Assembly: GCF_030316885.1 (NCBI RefSeq)
Contig: NZ_JASZYQ010000007.1
Coordinates: forward strand, 124,001 to 188,000
From: Variovorax jilinensis
GTDB lineage: Bacteria > Pseudomonadota > Gammaproteobacteria > Burkholderiales > Burkholderiaceae_C
Direction of reading: 5' to 3'
DNA: 64,000 nt
Shown here: positions 24,639 through 32,693 of the stretch, piece after piece
Layout of the letters: each line of letters opens with the position of its first letter
Numbering within the stretch: the first letter of the stretch is position 1
Translations under genes and position numbers: made by a program
Notes under the pieces: model-generated
Seen by the model: only the letters and a program-made list of their open reading frames with translations
What the model was told of the DNA's origin: nothing
Databases searched by the model: none

Positions 24639-25703
24639 ATGGCGCAGACAGCACCCATGGAGGACCAGGCAGCGCGCCTGGCGTTGCGGGAGGATCTGGC
24701 CCGATTCGATTGCAGGATCGCGCAACCCGACGATCCGCCGCTGTTCACCAGGTCGCCGAACTCGGCCAGCCAGACCACGCTGTGGCGCTGGAAGGATCTC
24801 GAGCCGCTGCTCGAACGCCTCGGCGAGCAATTGACACTGGACGCCGGCGGTCAGCGCCGGACCCTGCGCCTGCAGAATCCCGGACTTCCCTTCGGCACCA
24901 CGACGACCTTCTGGGGATCGATCCAGGTCATCCTGCCGGGAGAGATTGCCGGCGCGCATCGGCACACGGCCAATGCCTTCCGATTCATCCTGAAGGGAAG
25001 TGGCGCCACCACCACGGTGAACGGCGAGCGCTACACGATGAACGAGGGCGATCTCGTGCTCACACCGGGAATGACCTGGCATGACCACGAGTACCACGGC
25101 GAGACCCCCATGATCTGGCTCGACGTGCTCGACATCTCGCTCATGCGATCGATGCATGCCACGTTTTTCGAGCCTGGCGAGAAGATCCAGCAGGAGGTGT
25201 CTGCGGTGCCCGACGCCTCCTGGCGCAAGTGGGGCAGCGGACTCATGAGCCCTCCGGGCCAGGCGCCGCGCACGGCCGACAATCCGCTCCTGGTCTATCC
25301 GCACGAGGTCGCGCAAGCGGCGCTTCAGGCGGCCGCGGGCCTGCCGCCCGACCCATTCGACGACGTCGTCCTCGAGTACCGAAACCCCCTGACCGGCGGG
25401 CCTGCCATGCGGACCATGGGCATGCGGCTGCAGACGCTCAGGCCGGGCATGCGAGGGCGCGCGCGCCGCCACACCGGAAGCAAGCTCTACTACGTCGTGC
25501 GCGGCGAAGGAGCGACCATCGTCGAAGGTCGGACCTACGAATGGAGCACCGGCGACTTCCTCACGATTCAGCCCTGGGCCTGGCACGAACACCTGAACCG
25601 CTCCAGCACCGGGGAGGCCACGCTCTTTCAGGTCAACGACTTCCCGGCGATGAGCGTGCTGGGCTACTACTTCGAAGAAGAACGCGCAGAGGCTGCATCG
25701 TGA
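24639..25703 (+). CDS. Gentisate 1,2-dioxygenase-type bicupin dioxygenase
   Basis: 354 residues with two cupin domains. The first has PGEIAGAHRHTANAFRFILK and GDLVLTPGMTWHDHEYHG, giving the three iron-binding His; the second has RRHTGSKLYYVVRGEGATIV and WAWHEHLN. This is the pattern of gentisate, salicylate or 1-hydroxy-2-naphthoate dioxygenases, which split the ring between a hydroxyl carbon and the neighbouring carboxylated carbon. With the preceding hydroxylase and the following hydrolase a gentisate-type route is most likely. GGAGG lies before the ATG; the stop overlaps the next GTG start. Confidence 0.92.
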   Translation: MAQTAPMEDQAARLALREDLARFDCRIAQPDDPPLFTRSPNSASQTTLWRWKDLEPLLERLGEQLTLDAGGQRRTLRLQNPGLPFGTTTTFWGSIQVILPGEIAGAHRHTANAFRFILKGSGATTTVNGERYTMNEGDLVLTPGMTWHDHEYHGETPMIWLDVLDISLMRSMHATFFEPGEKIQQEVSAVPDASWRKWGSGLMSPPGQAPRTADNPLLVYPHEVAQAALQAAAGLPPDPFDDVVLEYRNPLTGGPAMRTMGMRLQTLRPGMRGRARRHTGSKLYYVVRGEGATIVEGRTYEWSTGDFLTIQPWAWHEHLNRSSTGEATLFQVNDFPAMSVLGYYFEEERAEAAS

Positions 25704-26581
25704 AGATTGCAACATTCAATGACCATCGCGTCGGTGTCGTCCAAGGTGACCAGATATGGGACGTCACCTTCCTGCTGCCCGCGGCACTGGACCAGCTTCC
25801 GCAGCAACGGATGAACTGGTTGATCGCCCATTGGGCTCAGATGGGGCCTCGGCTTGCGGATGCACGCACACAATGCCTGCCCTTGGCATCGGTCGCTCTG
25901 CTTGCGCCCAATCCGGCTCCCCCCCACGTGTTCGCAGCACCCGCGAACTATCGCAAGCACATCGGCGAGCTCGGCTCGCGAGCGGTGACCAAGGGTGGAC
26001 GCACGGCGCGGGAGCAAGGCTTCTTCCTGATGGCACCAGGCTCCATCTCGGGCCCGGGCAGTCCGATCCGCGTGCCCCGCGATTCGGTTCGTCGCTTCGA
26101 CCACGAATCGGAACTCGCCGTGATCATCGGTCGCGCCGGACGCAACATTCCCCGCGAGGAGGCGATGTCGTACGTGTTCGGGTATTCGTGCCTGATCGAC
26201 GCCACGATGCGCATAGAGAAGGACAGCCACGAGGAAGAGCGCTCGATGCGCAAGTCCTTCGAGACCTTCACCCCGATCGGACCGTACATCGTGACCGCAG
26301 ACGAAGTGCCCGACCCGGGAAGGCTTCGCAATCGACTCTGGGTGAACGGACAGCTGAAGCAGGATGCGAACACCGGAGAAATGATCGTCGGTGTCGCCGA
26401 GCTCATCGAACTGGTGTCGTCGGTGCTGCCGATACAGCCCGGGGACATCATCGCTTCGGGCACGCCCGAAGGGGTCGGCCCCTTCGGCCCCGGCGACGAA
26501 CTGCGCATCGAGATCGAATCGGTCGGGACCATGAGCCTGTCTGTGCAGGAATGCGACGCACGCTCGCCGCGTCCGTTCTGA
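25700..26581 (+). CDS. Fumarylacetoacetate hydrolase family protein (fumarylpyruvate hydrolase-like)
   Basis: 293 residues starting at GTG 25700, in a GTGA overlap with the dioxygenase stop; the long upstream extension in the same frame is a shadow of that gene. FAH-domain motifs are FAAPANYRKHIGEL, FDHESELAVIIGRAGRNI (metal-ligand glutamates), YVFGYSCLIDATMR and DIIASGTPEGVGPFGPGDEL. In gentisate pathways this enzyme cleaves fumarylpyruvate to fumarate and pyruvate. The exact ring-cleavage product here may carry a substituent, given the unusual downstream genes. Confidence 0.9.
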   Translation: MKIATFNDHRVGVVQGDQIWDVTFLLPAALDQLPQQRMNWLIAHWAQMGPRLADARTQCLPLASVALLAPNPAPPHVFAAPANYRKHIGELGSRAVTKGGRTAREQGFFLMAPGSISGPGSPIRVPRDSVRRFDHESELAVIIGRAGRNIPREEAMSYVFGYSCLIDATMRIEKDSHEEERSMRKSFETFTPIGPYIVTADEVPDPGRLRNRLWVNGQLKQDANTGEMIVGVAELIELVSSVLPIQPGDIIASGTPEGVGPFGPGDELRIEIESVGTMSLSVQECDARSPRPF

Positions 26582-26594
26582 ATCGGTCCGAGAG

Positions 26595-27731
26595 ATGAGA
26601 AGCGCCTATCCAGCGGCCTTCATCCGCGGCGGAAGCAGCAAGGCGCTGGTCTTCCACCGACGCGACCTTCCGGTCGAGCAGGCGAAGTGGGACGCGATCT
26701 TTCTGGCGGCCATGGGCAGCCCGGATCCCCACGGCCGCCAACTCGACGGCATGGGCGGCGGTGTTTCATCACTGTCGAAGGTGTGCGTAGTGGGTCCGCC
26801 AAGTCGCCCCGATGCGGATGTCGACTACACCTTTGCACAGGTTCAGGTGCATGACGCCAAGGTCGACTACAGCGGCAACTGCGGCAATATGTCATCCGCC
26901 ATCGGCCCCTTCGCAGTGGACGAGGGATTGGTGCAGGCCAGCACACAAGGCGATGCCGTCGTGCGCATCCACAACACGAACACGCGCAAGGTGATCCTAG
27001 CGACCTTCGCAGTCCACGGAGGTCGCAGCGTGCGAGAGGGGCAACTTTCCATTCCTGGCGTGTCGGGTACCGGTGCCCCCGTTCGATTGGACTTCCTGGA
27101 CCCCGGAGGCGCGTCAACCGGCAGACTGCTGCCAACGGGCGCATCGACCCATAGTCTCGAGCTGCCCGGCCGCAGGCGGATTCTGGTTTCCCTCGTCGAT
27201 GCGGCGAATGCATGCGTTTTCGTCAAGGCCACGGACATTGGTTTGTCCGGCGCCGAAAGTCCCGATGAATTGGCGATGCGCCCCGAGACGTTGAAGACCT
27301 TGCAGGACATCCGGTTGCGAAGCTCCGTGGCCATGGGCATCGCTCCCACGGTTGCGGCAGCAGCCGACGTCCGCATGATTCCTCTCATCGCTGTCGTGAG
27401 CGCGCCGCAGGAGACGCTGGCGCTGGGCGGACATCGGATCGCCGCCGGCGAGGCCGACCTGGTGATCCGCATGATCTCCAACGGCCAGCCCCATCGCGCC
27501 TTGCCACTGACGGGAGCGCTGTGTACCGCCGTCGCGATGCAGATCGACGGCAGCGTCCCGTCGACGCTGGCAGCGCCGGGCCGGGTGACCTCCGCGCTGC
27601 GCATCGCCATGCCTTCGGGCGTGCTGACGGTGGCAGCCGACGTCCGGCACGGCGAGGACGGCTGGCGAGCCGACTACGGTTCCTTCTATCGCACCACCCG
27701 ACGTCTGTTCGACGGCCTGGTTCATATCTGA
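26595..27731 (+). CDS. PrpF-family isomerase (aconitate/methylitaconate isomerase or oxalomesaconate tautomerase type)
   Basis: 378 residues, full family length. N-terminal FIRGGSSKALVFHRRDLP, DGMGGGVSSLSKVCVVGPPS and the NCGNMSSAIGPFAVDEGLV segment with the catalytic Cys region are typical of PrpF. Known members isomerise trans-aconitate, 2-methylaconitate, 3-methylitaconate or oxalomesaconate. In a gentisate-type operon without any glutathione- or DinB-type maleylpyruvate isomerase, it may take over the cis-trans isomerisation or act on a methyl-substituted product. It follows the hydrolase by 13 bases. Confidence 0.9.
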   Translation: MRSAYPAAFIRGGSSKALVFHRRDLPVEQAKWDAIFLAAMGSPDPHGRQLDGMGGGVSSLSKVCVVGPPSRPDADVDYTFAQVQVHDAKVDYSGNCGNMSSAIGPFAVDEGLVQASTQGDAVVRIHNTNTRKVILATFAVHGGRSVREGQLSIPGVSGTGAPVRLDFLDPGGASTGRLLPTGASTHSLELPGRRRILVSLVDAANACVFVKATDIGLSGAESPDELAMRPETLKTLQDIRLRSSVAMGIAPTVAAAADVRMIPLIAVVSAPQETLALGGHRIAAGEADLVIRMISNGQPHRALPLTGALCTAVAMQIDGSVPSTLAAPGRVTSALRIAMPSGVLTVAADVRHGEDGWRADYGSFYRTTRRLFDGLVHI

Positions 27732-27749
27732 GCTTATGGAGACCACACA

Positions 27750-28733
27750 ATGAAAATCCTTTCCTGCACCGTCGTCCTCGCGCTGGGAGCAGGCATCTGC
27801 CTCCAGGCGGCGGCCCAGGGTTCGGCGACTTCGTTTCCCGCCAAGCCGGTTCGAATCATCGTTCCATTCGCACCCGGCGGCGGCATCGACGTGCTCACGC
27901 GTGCGTTGGGCCCCAGGCTCACAGCGCGCTGGGGCCAGCCCATCGTGGTGGAGAACAAGCCGGGCGCGGGATCCTTAATCGGCACCCAGTACGTAGCGCA
28001 ATCGCCTGCCGACGGCTACACACTGCTGGCGACGGTCAATCAAACCATGGTCGGGAACCGATACCTCTACAAGAAGCTGCCCTACGACCCGGACAAGAGC
28101 TTCGACCCGATCACCCTGATGGTCCAGGCCGATCAATTGGTCGTGGCCCACGTCGGCTTTCCGGCCAATACCCTGAGGGAAGCTGTGGAGATCGCTCGCG
28201 CCAAGCCGGGGACCGTCAACTACGGCTCGTTCGGAAATGGCAGTCAGCCGCACCTGCTGTTCTCGCTCGTGAACGAACGCGAGAAGGTCGATCTGACGCA
28301 CATCCCGTACAACGGCATCACGCCGAATCTGACTGCCCTTGCCGCAGGCGACGTGCAACTCGGCACGGGTAGCGCTGCGGTGGTCGCGCCTTTCGTGGCC
28401 TCGGGGAAGGTCAAGCCGCTGGCGGTGGCCGGCGACAGCGTCATCGCGCAGTATCCCAGGGTGAGCACGACATCTCAGCAGGGGCTGCCGTACGCCAAGA
28501 TCTCAATCTGGTACGGCCTCTTCGCGCCAGCGGGCACGCCGGCTGAGGTTCTCAACGAGATCCGAGCGGCCGTGCAGGCCGCATTGGCAGATCCGGAATT
28601 TGCGCAGCAACAGGTCGTGTCCAAAGGCTTGGCCGTTGTGGCGGGCGACGGCAAGCAGCTGCGCGAGGCCATCGCTCGTGAGGTCGAATCCACGGCGGTG
28701 ATGGTCAAGGCCGCCGGGGTGGTGGCCGAGTGA
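27750..28733 (+). CDS. Bug/TctC-type periplasmic substrate-binding protein
   Basis: 327 residues; signal peptide MKILSCTVVLALGAGICLQA ending at AAAQG. Mature motifs: FPAKPVRIIVPFAPGGGIDV, IVVENKPGAGSLIGTQYVAQ, ADGYTLLATVN and IPYNGITPNLTALAAGDVQ. GGAG precedes the ATG. It lies inside the hydroxylase/dioxygenase operon and overlaps the regulator gene by four bases, so it most likely binds the aromatic acid that this operon degrades. No cognate membrane subunits are nearby. Confidence 0.92.
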   Translation: MKILSCTVVLALGAGICLQAAAQGSATSFPAKPVRIIVPFAPGGGIDVLTRALGPRLTARWGQPIVVENKPGAGSLIGTQYVAQSPADGYTLLATVNQTMVGNRYLYKKLPYDPDKSFDPITLMVQADQLVVAHVGFPANTLREAVEIARAKPGTVNYGSFGNGSQPHLLFSLVNEREKVDLTHIPYNGITPNLTALAAGDVQLGTGSAAVVAPFVASGKVKPLAVAGDSVIAQYPRVSTTSQQGLPYAKISIWYGLFAPAGTPAEVLNEIRAAVQAALADPEFAQQQVVSKGLAVVAGDGKQLREAIAREVESTAVMVKAAGVVAE

Positions 28734-29467
28734 GCGGCACCGCAAATGTCGCAACACCGACGCGCGCGCCGCGCGTGTTCGAGGCGATCTGCGACCAGTT
28801 GCGCGACAAGCTTTCACGCGGTGACCTGCAGCCCGGCGACAAGCTTCCATCGGAACGCGACCTCGCGGAATCGTACGGTGCCTCGCGCGCAGCCGTACGC
28901 GAGGCACTGCGCAATCTGGAACGGGGCGGCGTCGTCGAACAGCGTCGCGGAGTAAAGGGGGGAACGTTCGTACGCCAGGCGGATTCGACCCAGGTGAGCC
29001 GATCGCTCAATGACTTGTTGAGCGTTGGCGGCATCTCCATCGCATCCCTCACCGAGAGTCGCACGATCGTCCAGAGCGCGGTGGTGCGCCTGGCCTGCGA
29101 ACGTGGCACCAAGGAAGACTTCGATCTGCTCGATCAGAGCCTCGACCGCACGGCGCTTCTCACACGACAAGGGCATCTCGACGAGCGCCGCGTACAGCTT
29201 CTGCAGTTCTACCGCCTGCTGGGACGCGCCACGCACAACGACGTCATGGTCATACTCGTGGAGTCGCTCACGGACATGGTATTGACGCTTCTGGCACGCA
29301 GCAATGCACCTCCGCGTACATCTACCGTTCGCACGCACAGGCAGATCGTGCGGTGCCTTCGCGAGGGCGACCCCGATCGCGCACAAGCCCTCATGACCAC
29401 CCACCTCACCCGGCTGCATTCGCACTTTTCCAGGGCAGCTGCGGACTCCCAGGCCCGGAAGCCATGA
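28730..29467 (+). CDS. FadR-subfamily GntR transcriptional regulator
   Basis: 245 residues starting at GTG 28730, overlapping the binding-protein stop (GTGA). The winged helix is LQPGDKLPSERDLAESYGAS with RAAVREALRNLERGGVVEQ; the FCD effector domain begins near residue 95 (LTESRTIVQSAVVRLACERG). It is encoded within the operon it probably controls through the twin ATGGT-N3-ACCAT sites at 22908-22934. Both ends are coupled by four-base overlaps. Confidence 0.93.
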   Translation: MSGTANVATPTRAPRVFEAICDQLRDKLSRGDLQPGDKLPSERDLAESYGASRAAVREALRNLERGGVVEQRRGVKGGTFVRQADSTQVSRSLNDLLSVGGISIASLTESRTIVQSAVVRLACERGTKEDFDLLDQSLDRTALLTRQGHLDERRVQLLQFYRLLGRATHNDVMVILVESLTDMVLTLLARSNAPPRTSTVRTHRQIVRCLREGDPDRAQALMTTHLTRLHSHFSRAAADSQARKP

Positions 29468-30363
29468 ATCCAGATCCTCACTACGGGAAGCCCCGACCCG
29501 GAACGGCCTTGCGGACGCTGCTCGAAAGCCGGCGCGGCATGCTGGTTCCCGGTTGCGGGAACGCACTTGCTGCCCGGGTCATCGAGTCCATGGGCTTCGA
29601 GGCGGTATACCTGAGTGGCGCCGGCCTCACGAACAATTTCTATGGCGTACCGGACCTCGGGTTCATGAACCTGTCGGATGTCGCGAATCACACGGCGGCA
29701 GTGCGCGATGTCGTTTCGATTCCGCTGATCGTCGACGCGGATACGGGCTTCGGCAACGCCCTCAACGTGCGCCACACGGTGCGAACGCTGGAACGCGCAG
29801 GGGCCAACGCGATTCAACTAGAGGATCAGGTCATGCCGAAGAAGTGCGGACACTTCTCGGGCACGACTATCATTGATGCCTCCGAAATGATCGCCAAGAT
29901 CAAGGCAGCCGTGGATGCACGCCAAGAGCACGATTTTCTCGTCATCGCACGCACTGATGCACGTGCTGCCCAGGGCCTTCCAGAAGCTCTCGACCGCGCC
30001 CGACGCTACGCATCGGCAGGCGCCGACCTGACCTTCGTGGAAGCACCCCTGAGTGTCGGCGAGTTGAGGCAGATTGCCGGCCTCCCCTGCCCGCAGGTTG
30101 CCAACGTCGTAGTCGGAGGCAAGACCCCTGCCCTGTCGGCGGCTCAATTTGCCGAACTGGGCTTCGGAATGGTCTTGTACGCGAACGCGGCGCTGCAAGG
30201 CGCCTTGCGCGGGATGATGAATGCGCTGGGTTGCCTGAAGGCAGAAGGAATCCTGCTCGAAGACCCCACACTCGTCGCCGGATTCGCCGAGAGGCAGGCC
30301 ATGGTCAACAAGGATCTGTTCGACGAACTGTCGAGTCGGTACGAGGTCCCAGCCAACGGCTAG
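29464..30363 (+). CDS. Isocitrate lyase/PEP mutase family C-C lyase (methylisocitrate or dimethylmalate lyase-like)
   Basis: 299 residues from the ATG at 29464, overlapping the regulator stop (ATGA). The fold marks are LVPGCGNALAARVIESMGFE, IPLIVDADTGFGNALNV with the metal-binding Asp, and QVMPKKCGHFSG, the family signature with the catalytic Cys. Members cleave 2-hydroxy di- or tricarboxylates such as 2-methylisocitrate, 2,3-dimethylmalate, oxaloacetate or petal-death-type substrates. As last gene of the ring-cleavage operon it may split the methyl-malate-type acid left by the hydrolase; this is inference. Its stop codon overlaps that of the convergent nitroreductase. Confidence 0.88.
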   Translation: MNPDPHYGKPRPGTALRTLLESRRGMLVPGCGNALAARVIESMGFEAVYLSGAGLTNNFYGVPDLGFMNLSDVANHTAAVRDVVSIPLIVDADTGFGNALNVRHTVRTLERAGANAIQLEDQVMPKKCGHFSGTTIIDASEMIAKIKAAVDARQEHDFLVIARTDARAAQGLPEALDRARRYASAGADLTFVEAPLSVGELRQIAGLPCPQVANVVVGGKTPALSAAQFAELGFGMVLYANAALQGALRGMMNALGCLKAEGILLEDPTLVAGFAERQAMVNKDLFDELSSRYEVPANG

Positions 30364-31061
30364 CCCGACACGAAGGACACCACGTCATCCAGATCTGCCC
30401 GAGTGGTGCGGAACCGGTTGACCGGATGCGCGGGGTCGGCATAGCCGAACGAGATCCCGCAGACGACCAGGCGGTCATCGCCCAATCCGAAAAACTCCCG
30501 CACGCGCTTCGGCCGCCCGGCAAGCGACGCCTGCGGAACCGTCGCGATGCCGACGCTGGTGGCGGCCAGCAGGAAGTTGGCGACGAAGGCCCCGCAGTCC
30601 ACGGCGCCGTAGACGCTCAATGCCGCGTCGCTGGTGATGATCGCGACGTGAGGGGCGCCGAAAAGGCGGAAGTTCTCGCGTGCCTGGCGCGCCGAAGCCT
30701 CCCGGTCGCCCCGCGCGATTCCCACGCTGTCGTAGAGCTGCATCGCGCAGTCGAAGCGACGTTGTCGGTGTGCGCCTTCGTAGGCCTTCGGCCATTCGAA
30801 GTCGGGACCCGCCTCGCCGGGCTCGGGGGCGGAGAGCATGAGCGCGCGAAACCTCTCTGTGGCCGCGCCCTGCGTGATGTGCAGCTTCCACGGCTGCGCA
30901 TTGCACCACGAGGCAGTGCGCAATGCATGCTCGAGGATCTGCCGCTGCACGGCAAGCGGCACCGGATCCGCAAGGAATGCACGACAGCTGTGCCGGGCGT
31001 CCAGGAGTTGGCCGAGCACGCGGCTCGCCTCCCCGTCTTCCGCATACCTCTCGTGCGTCAT
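30360..31061 (-). CDS. Nitroreductase-family FMN oxidoreductase
   Basis: 233 residues if started at the ATG at 31061, which overlaps the stop of the DUF35 gene (ATGA); an ATG at 31073 in the same frame would add four residues. FMN-binding features are ARHSCRAFLADPVPL, RTASWCNAQPWKLHI and GIATVPQASLAGRP. These enzymes reduce nitro groups, quinones or other acceptors with NAD(P)H; a few dehalogenate or act on flavin. It is the last gene of a five-gene minus-strand operon with thiolase and DUF35 genes, where its role is not clear. Confidence 0.85.
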   Translation of the reverse strand: MTHERYAEDGEASRVLGQLLDARHSCRAFLADPVPLAVQRQILEHALRTASWCNAQPWKLHITQGAATERFRALMLSAPEPGEAGPDFEWPKAYEGAHRQRRFDCAMQLYDSVGIARGDREASARQARENFRLFGAPHVAIITSDAALSVYGAVDCGAFVANFLLAATSVGIATVPQASLAGRPKRVREFFGLGDDRLVVCGISFGYADPAHPVNRFRTTRADLDDVVSFVSG

Positions 31062-31501
31062 GCGTACCGCCATTGCAGCAGCGAATAGGGCACTGCTGCG
31101 TTGGGGTGATGCTCATACTGGCCCGTCACCGCGGCGCCGATCCGGACCTCCTGCACGGGATCGCCCAACAGATTGCCGACCAGGCGCACGCGGCCCGCAT
31201 GCGGCAATTCAACCAGAACGGCCAAGTACGGGCCGCAGCTCTGGAGCGCCGGATGCACCGGATGCCAGGCGCGTTCCCAGCTGTAGATCACACCCTCCGC
31301 GGGGATCTCCACCCACGCCGGATCGAAGGCATGGCAATGGTGACAGAGGCATTCCGGGCCGAACTGCCAGGTACTGCAACGGGCGCATCGCTGTACGCGC
31401 AGACGCTCCTGCCGCAAACCGCTCCAGAACGGCTCCGCCACGCCGTCGGATTCGGCAACAGGGGCCGGCAACCCCTCTGGTAGGTAGAACTTGGTCGTCA
31501 T
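31058..31501 (-). CDS. DUF35 OB-fold/zinc-ribbon acyl-CoA-associated protein
   Basis: 147 residues. The N-terminal rubredoxin-like zinc ribbon has RCARCSTWQFGPECLCHHC (two CxxC pairs, about residues 38-56), followed by an OB-fold domain (GVIYSWERAWHP, GPYLAVLVELPHAGRVRLVG). DUF35 proteins form complexes with thiolase-like partners, as in ChsH2-Ltp2 of steroid side-chain degradation where the pair is a retro-aldolase. The thiolase gene is 10 bases upstream, so the same kind of complex is likely. Confidence 0.88.
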   Translation of the reverse strand: MTTKFYLPEGLPAPVAESDGVAEPFWSGLRQERLRVQRCARCSTWQFGPECLCHHCHAFDPAWVEIPAEGVIYSWERAWHPVHPALQSCGPYLAVLVELPHAGRVRLVGNLLGDPVQEVRIGAAVTGQYEHHPNAAVPYSLLQWRYA

Positions 31502-31511
31502 CGATGCCCCT

Positions 31512-32693
31512 TCAAAGTGCCGCGGCAGAGCCGAGCATCAGGTTGCTCGAGGGCGCCACCATCGGCCCACCGATGACCAGCCCCACGTCGTTCCGGGGCG
31601 CCTGGTTGGTGGAGGTGCCGCGCACCTGGCGCACGGCTTCGAGCACCAGTTCGAAACCGTGCATGTAGCACTCCGCAAGGTTGCCGCCGCTCGTGTTGAG
31701 AGGCAGTCGGCCCGCGGGCGCCGTCAGGTTGTCGAGCGTCAGGAAATCGTTGGCCTGCCCGGGCTCGAAGAAGCCATGCTCGGCCAGCGCCATGATCACC
31801 CCGCCCGTGAAGTTCTCGTAGCTCTGCACCACCCCCACATCGGCGGGCGAGACCCGCGCCATGCGGTAGAGATCGCGAGCCACGGTGGTGAAGTTGGCCG
31901 ACGCATAGTCCGGCGAGTTGTGCGCCTGGCTGCCGAAGCGCTCGCTCGCGCCCGATGCGGCACCCAGCACGTACACGGGCTTCTGTCGAAGGTCCCTGGC
32001 CCGCTCGGCATCCATGAGTATCAGCGCAGCGGCGCCGTCGTTTTCCATGCAGCAGTCGAACAGATGGAAGGGCTCGACGATCCAGCGCGATGCGTCATAG
32101 CGCTCTTCGCTCAGGGGCTTGCCGTGCATCACCGCTCGGGGGTTGTTCTGCGCGTGGTGATAGGAAGCCATCGCGATCGCCCGCAGCGCCTCCTGCCGGA
32201 CGCCGTGCTCGTGCATGTAGCGCATGACCCGCATGGCAAATCGCTGCGGCGGTGCGATCACGCCATACGGCACGAGATAGGAGCGCTCGCCCGAGATCGT
32301 GCCCGAGGCCGAGTTCTGCCCGAAGCGTCCGAACTGCCCTTGGGCCAGGGAACGGAAGACCACCACGCAATCGGCCTGGCCGGTGGCGATCGCGGCCGCA
32401 CCGTTGGCGACTGCGCCGCAGCATCCACCGCCACCACCGCCCCATTGCATGGTCGACGAACGCAGGCGCGGCAGGCCGAGGGCCGTCGCGAGCCTGACGG
32501 CGTCGCTTCGGTCGTCGCTGTACGACGCGAAGCCGTCGATCTCGTGGGCACTGATGCCCGCATCGCCGCAGGCCGCAAGAATCGCGCGCAGTGCCAGCTT
32601 GAACTCGGGTTCAGGCGACTGGCCGTGCTTGAAGTACTCGGTCTCGCCGATGCCGACGACCGCGACCTTGCCTCGCAATGTTCGCTCGCTCAT
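31512..32693 (-). CDS. Thiolase-like protein (SCP2/Ltp2 type), probable partner of the DUF35 protein
   Basis: 393 residues from the ATG at 32693, preceded by AAGGA. It belongs to the lipid-transfer/SCP2-type thiolase branch: KVAVVGIGETEYFKHGQSP, MQWGGGGGGCCGAVANGAAA, QNNPRAVMHGKPLSEERYDA and NTSGGNLAECYMHGFELVLE. In relatives that pair with DUF35 the classical thiolase residues are altered and the activity can be retro-aldol cleavage. The Gly-rich CC stretch could still hold a nucleophilic Cys, so thiolysis is not excluded. Its stop-start overlaps couple it to the racemase-like gene. Confidence 0.87.
   Translation of the reverse strand: MSERTLRGKVAVVGIGETEYFKHGQSPEPEFKLALRAILAACGDAGISAHEIDGFASYSDDRSDAVRLATALGLPRLRSSTMQWGGGGGGCCGAVANGAAAIATGQADCVVVFRSLAQGQFGRFGQNSASGTISGERSYLVPYGVIAPPQRFAMRVMRYMHEHGVRQEALRAIAMASYHHAQNNPRAVMHGKPLSEERYDASRWIVEPFHLFDCCMENDGAAALILMDAERARDLRQKPVYVLGAASGASERFGSQAHNSPDYASANFTTVARDLYRMARVSPADVGVVQSYENFTGGVIMALAEHGFFEPGQANDFLTLDNLTAPAGRLPLNTSGGNLAECYMHGFELVLEAVRQVRGTSTNQAPRNDVGLVIGGPMVAPSSNLMLGSAAAL

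Noticed and set aside
22928..24778. 616-codon minus-strand frame opposite the flavin hydroxylase
   Set aside because: Shadow of a well-supported gene; no recognisable motif and unusual composition.
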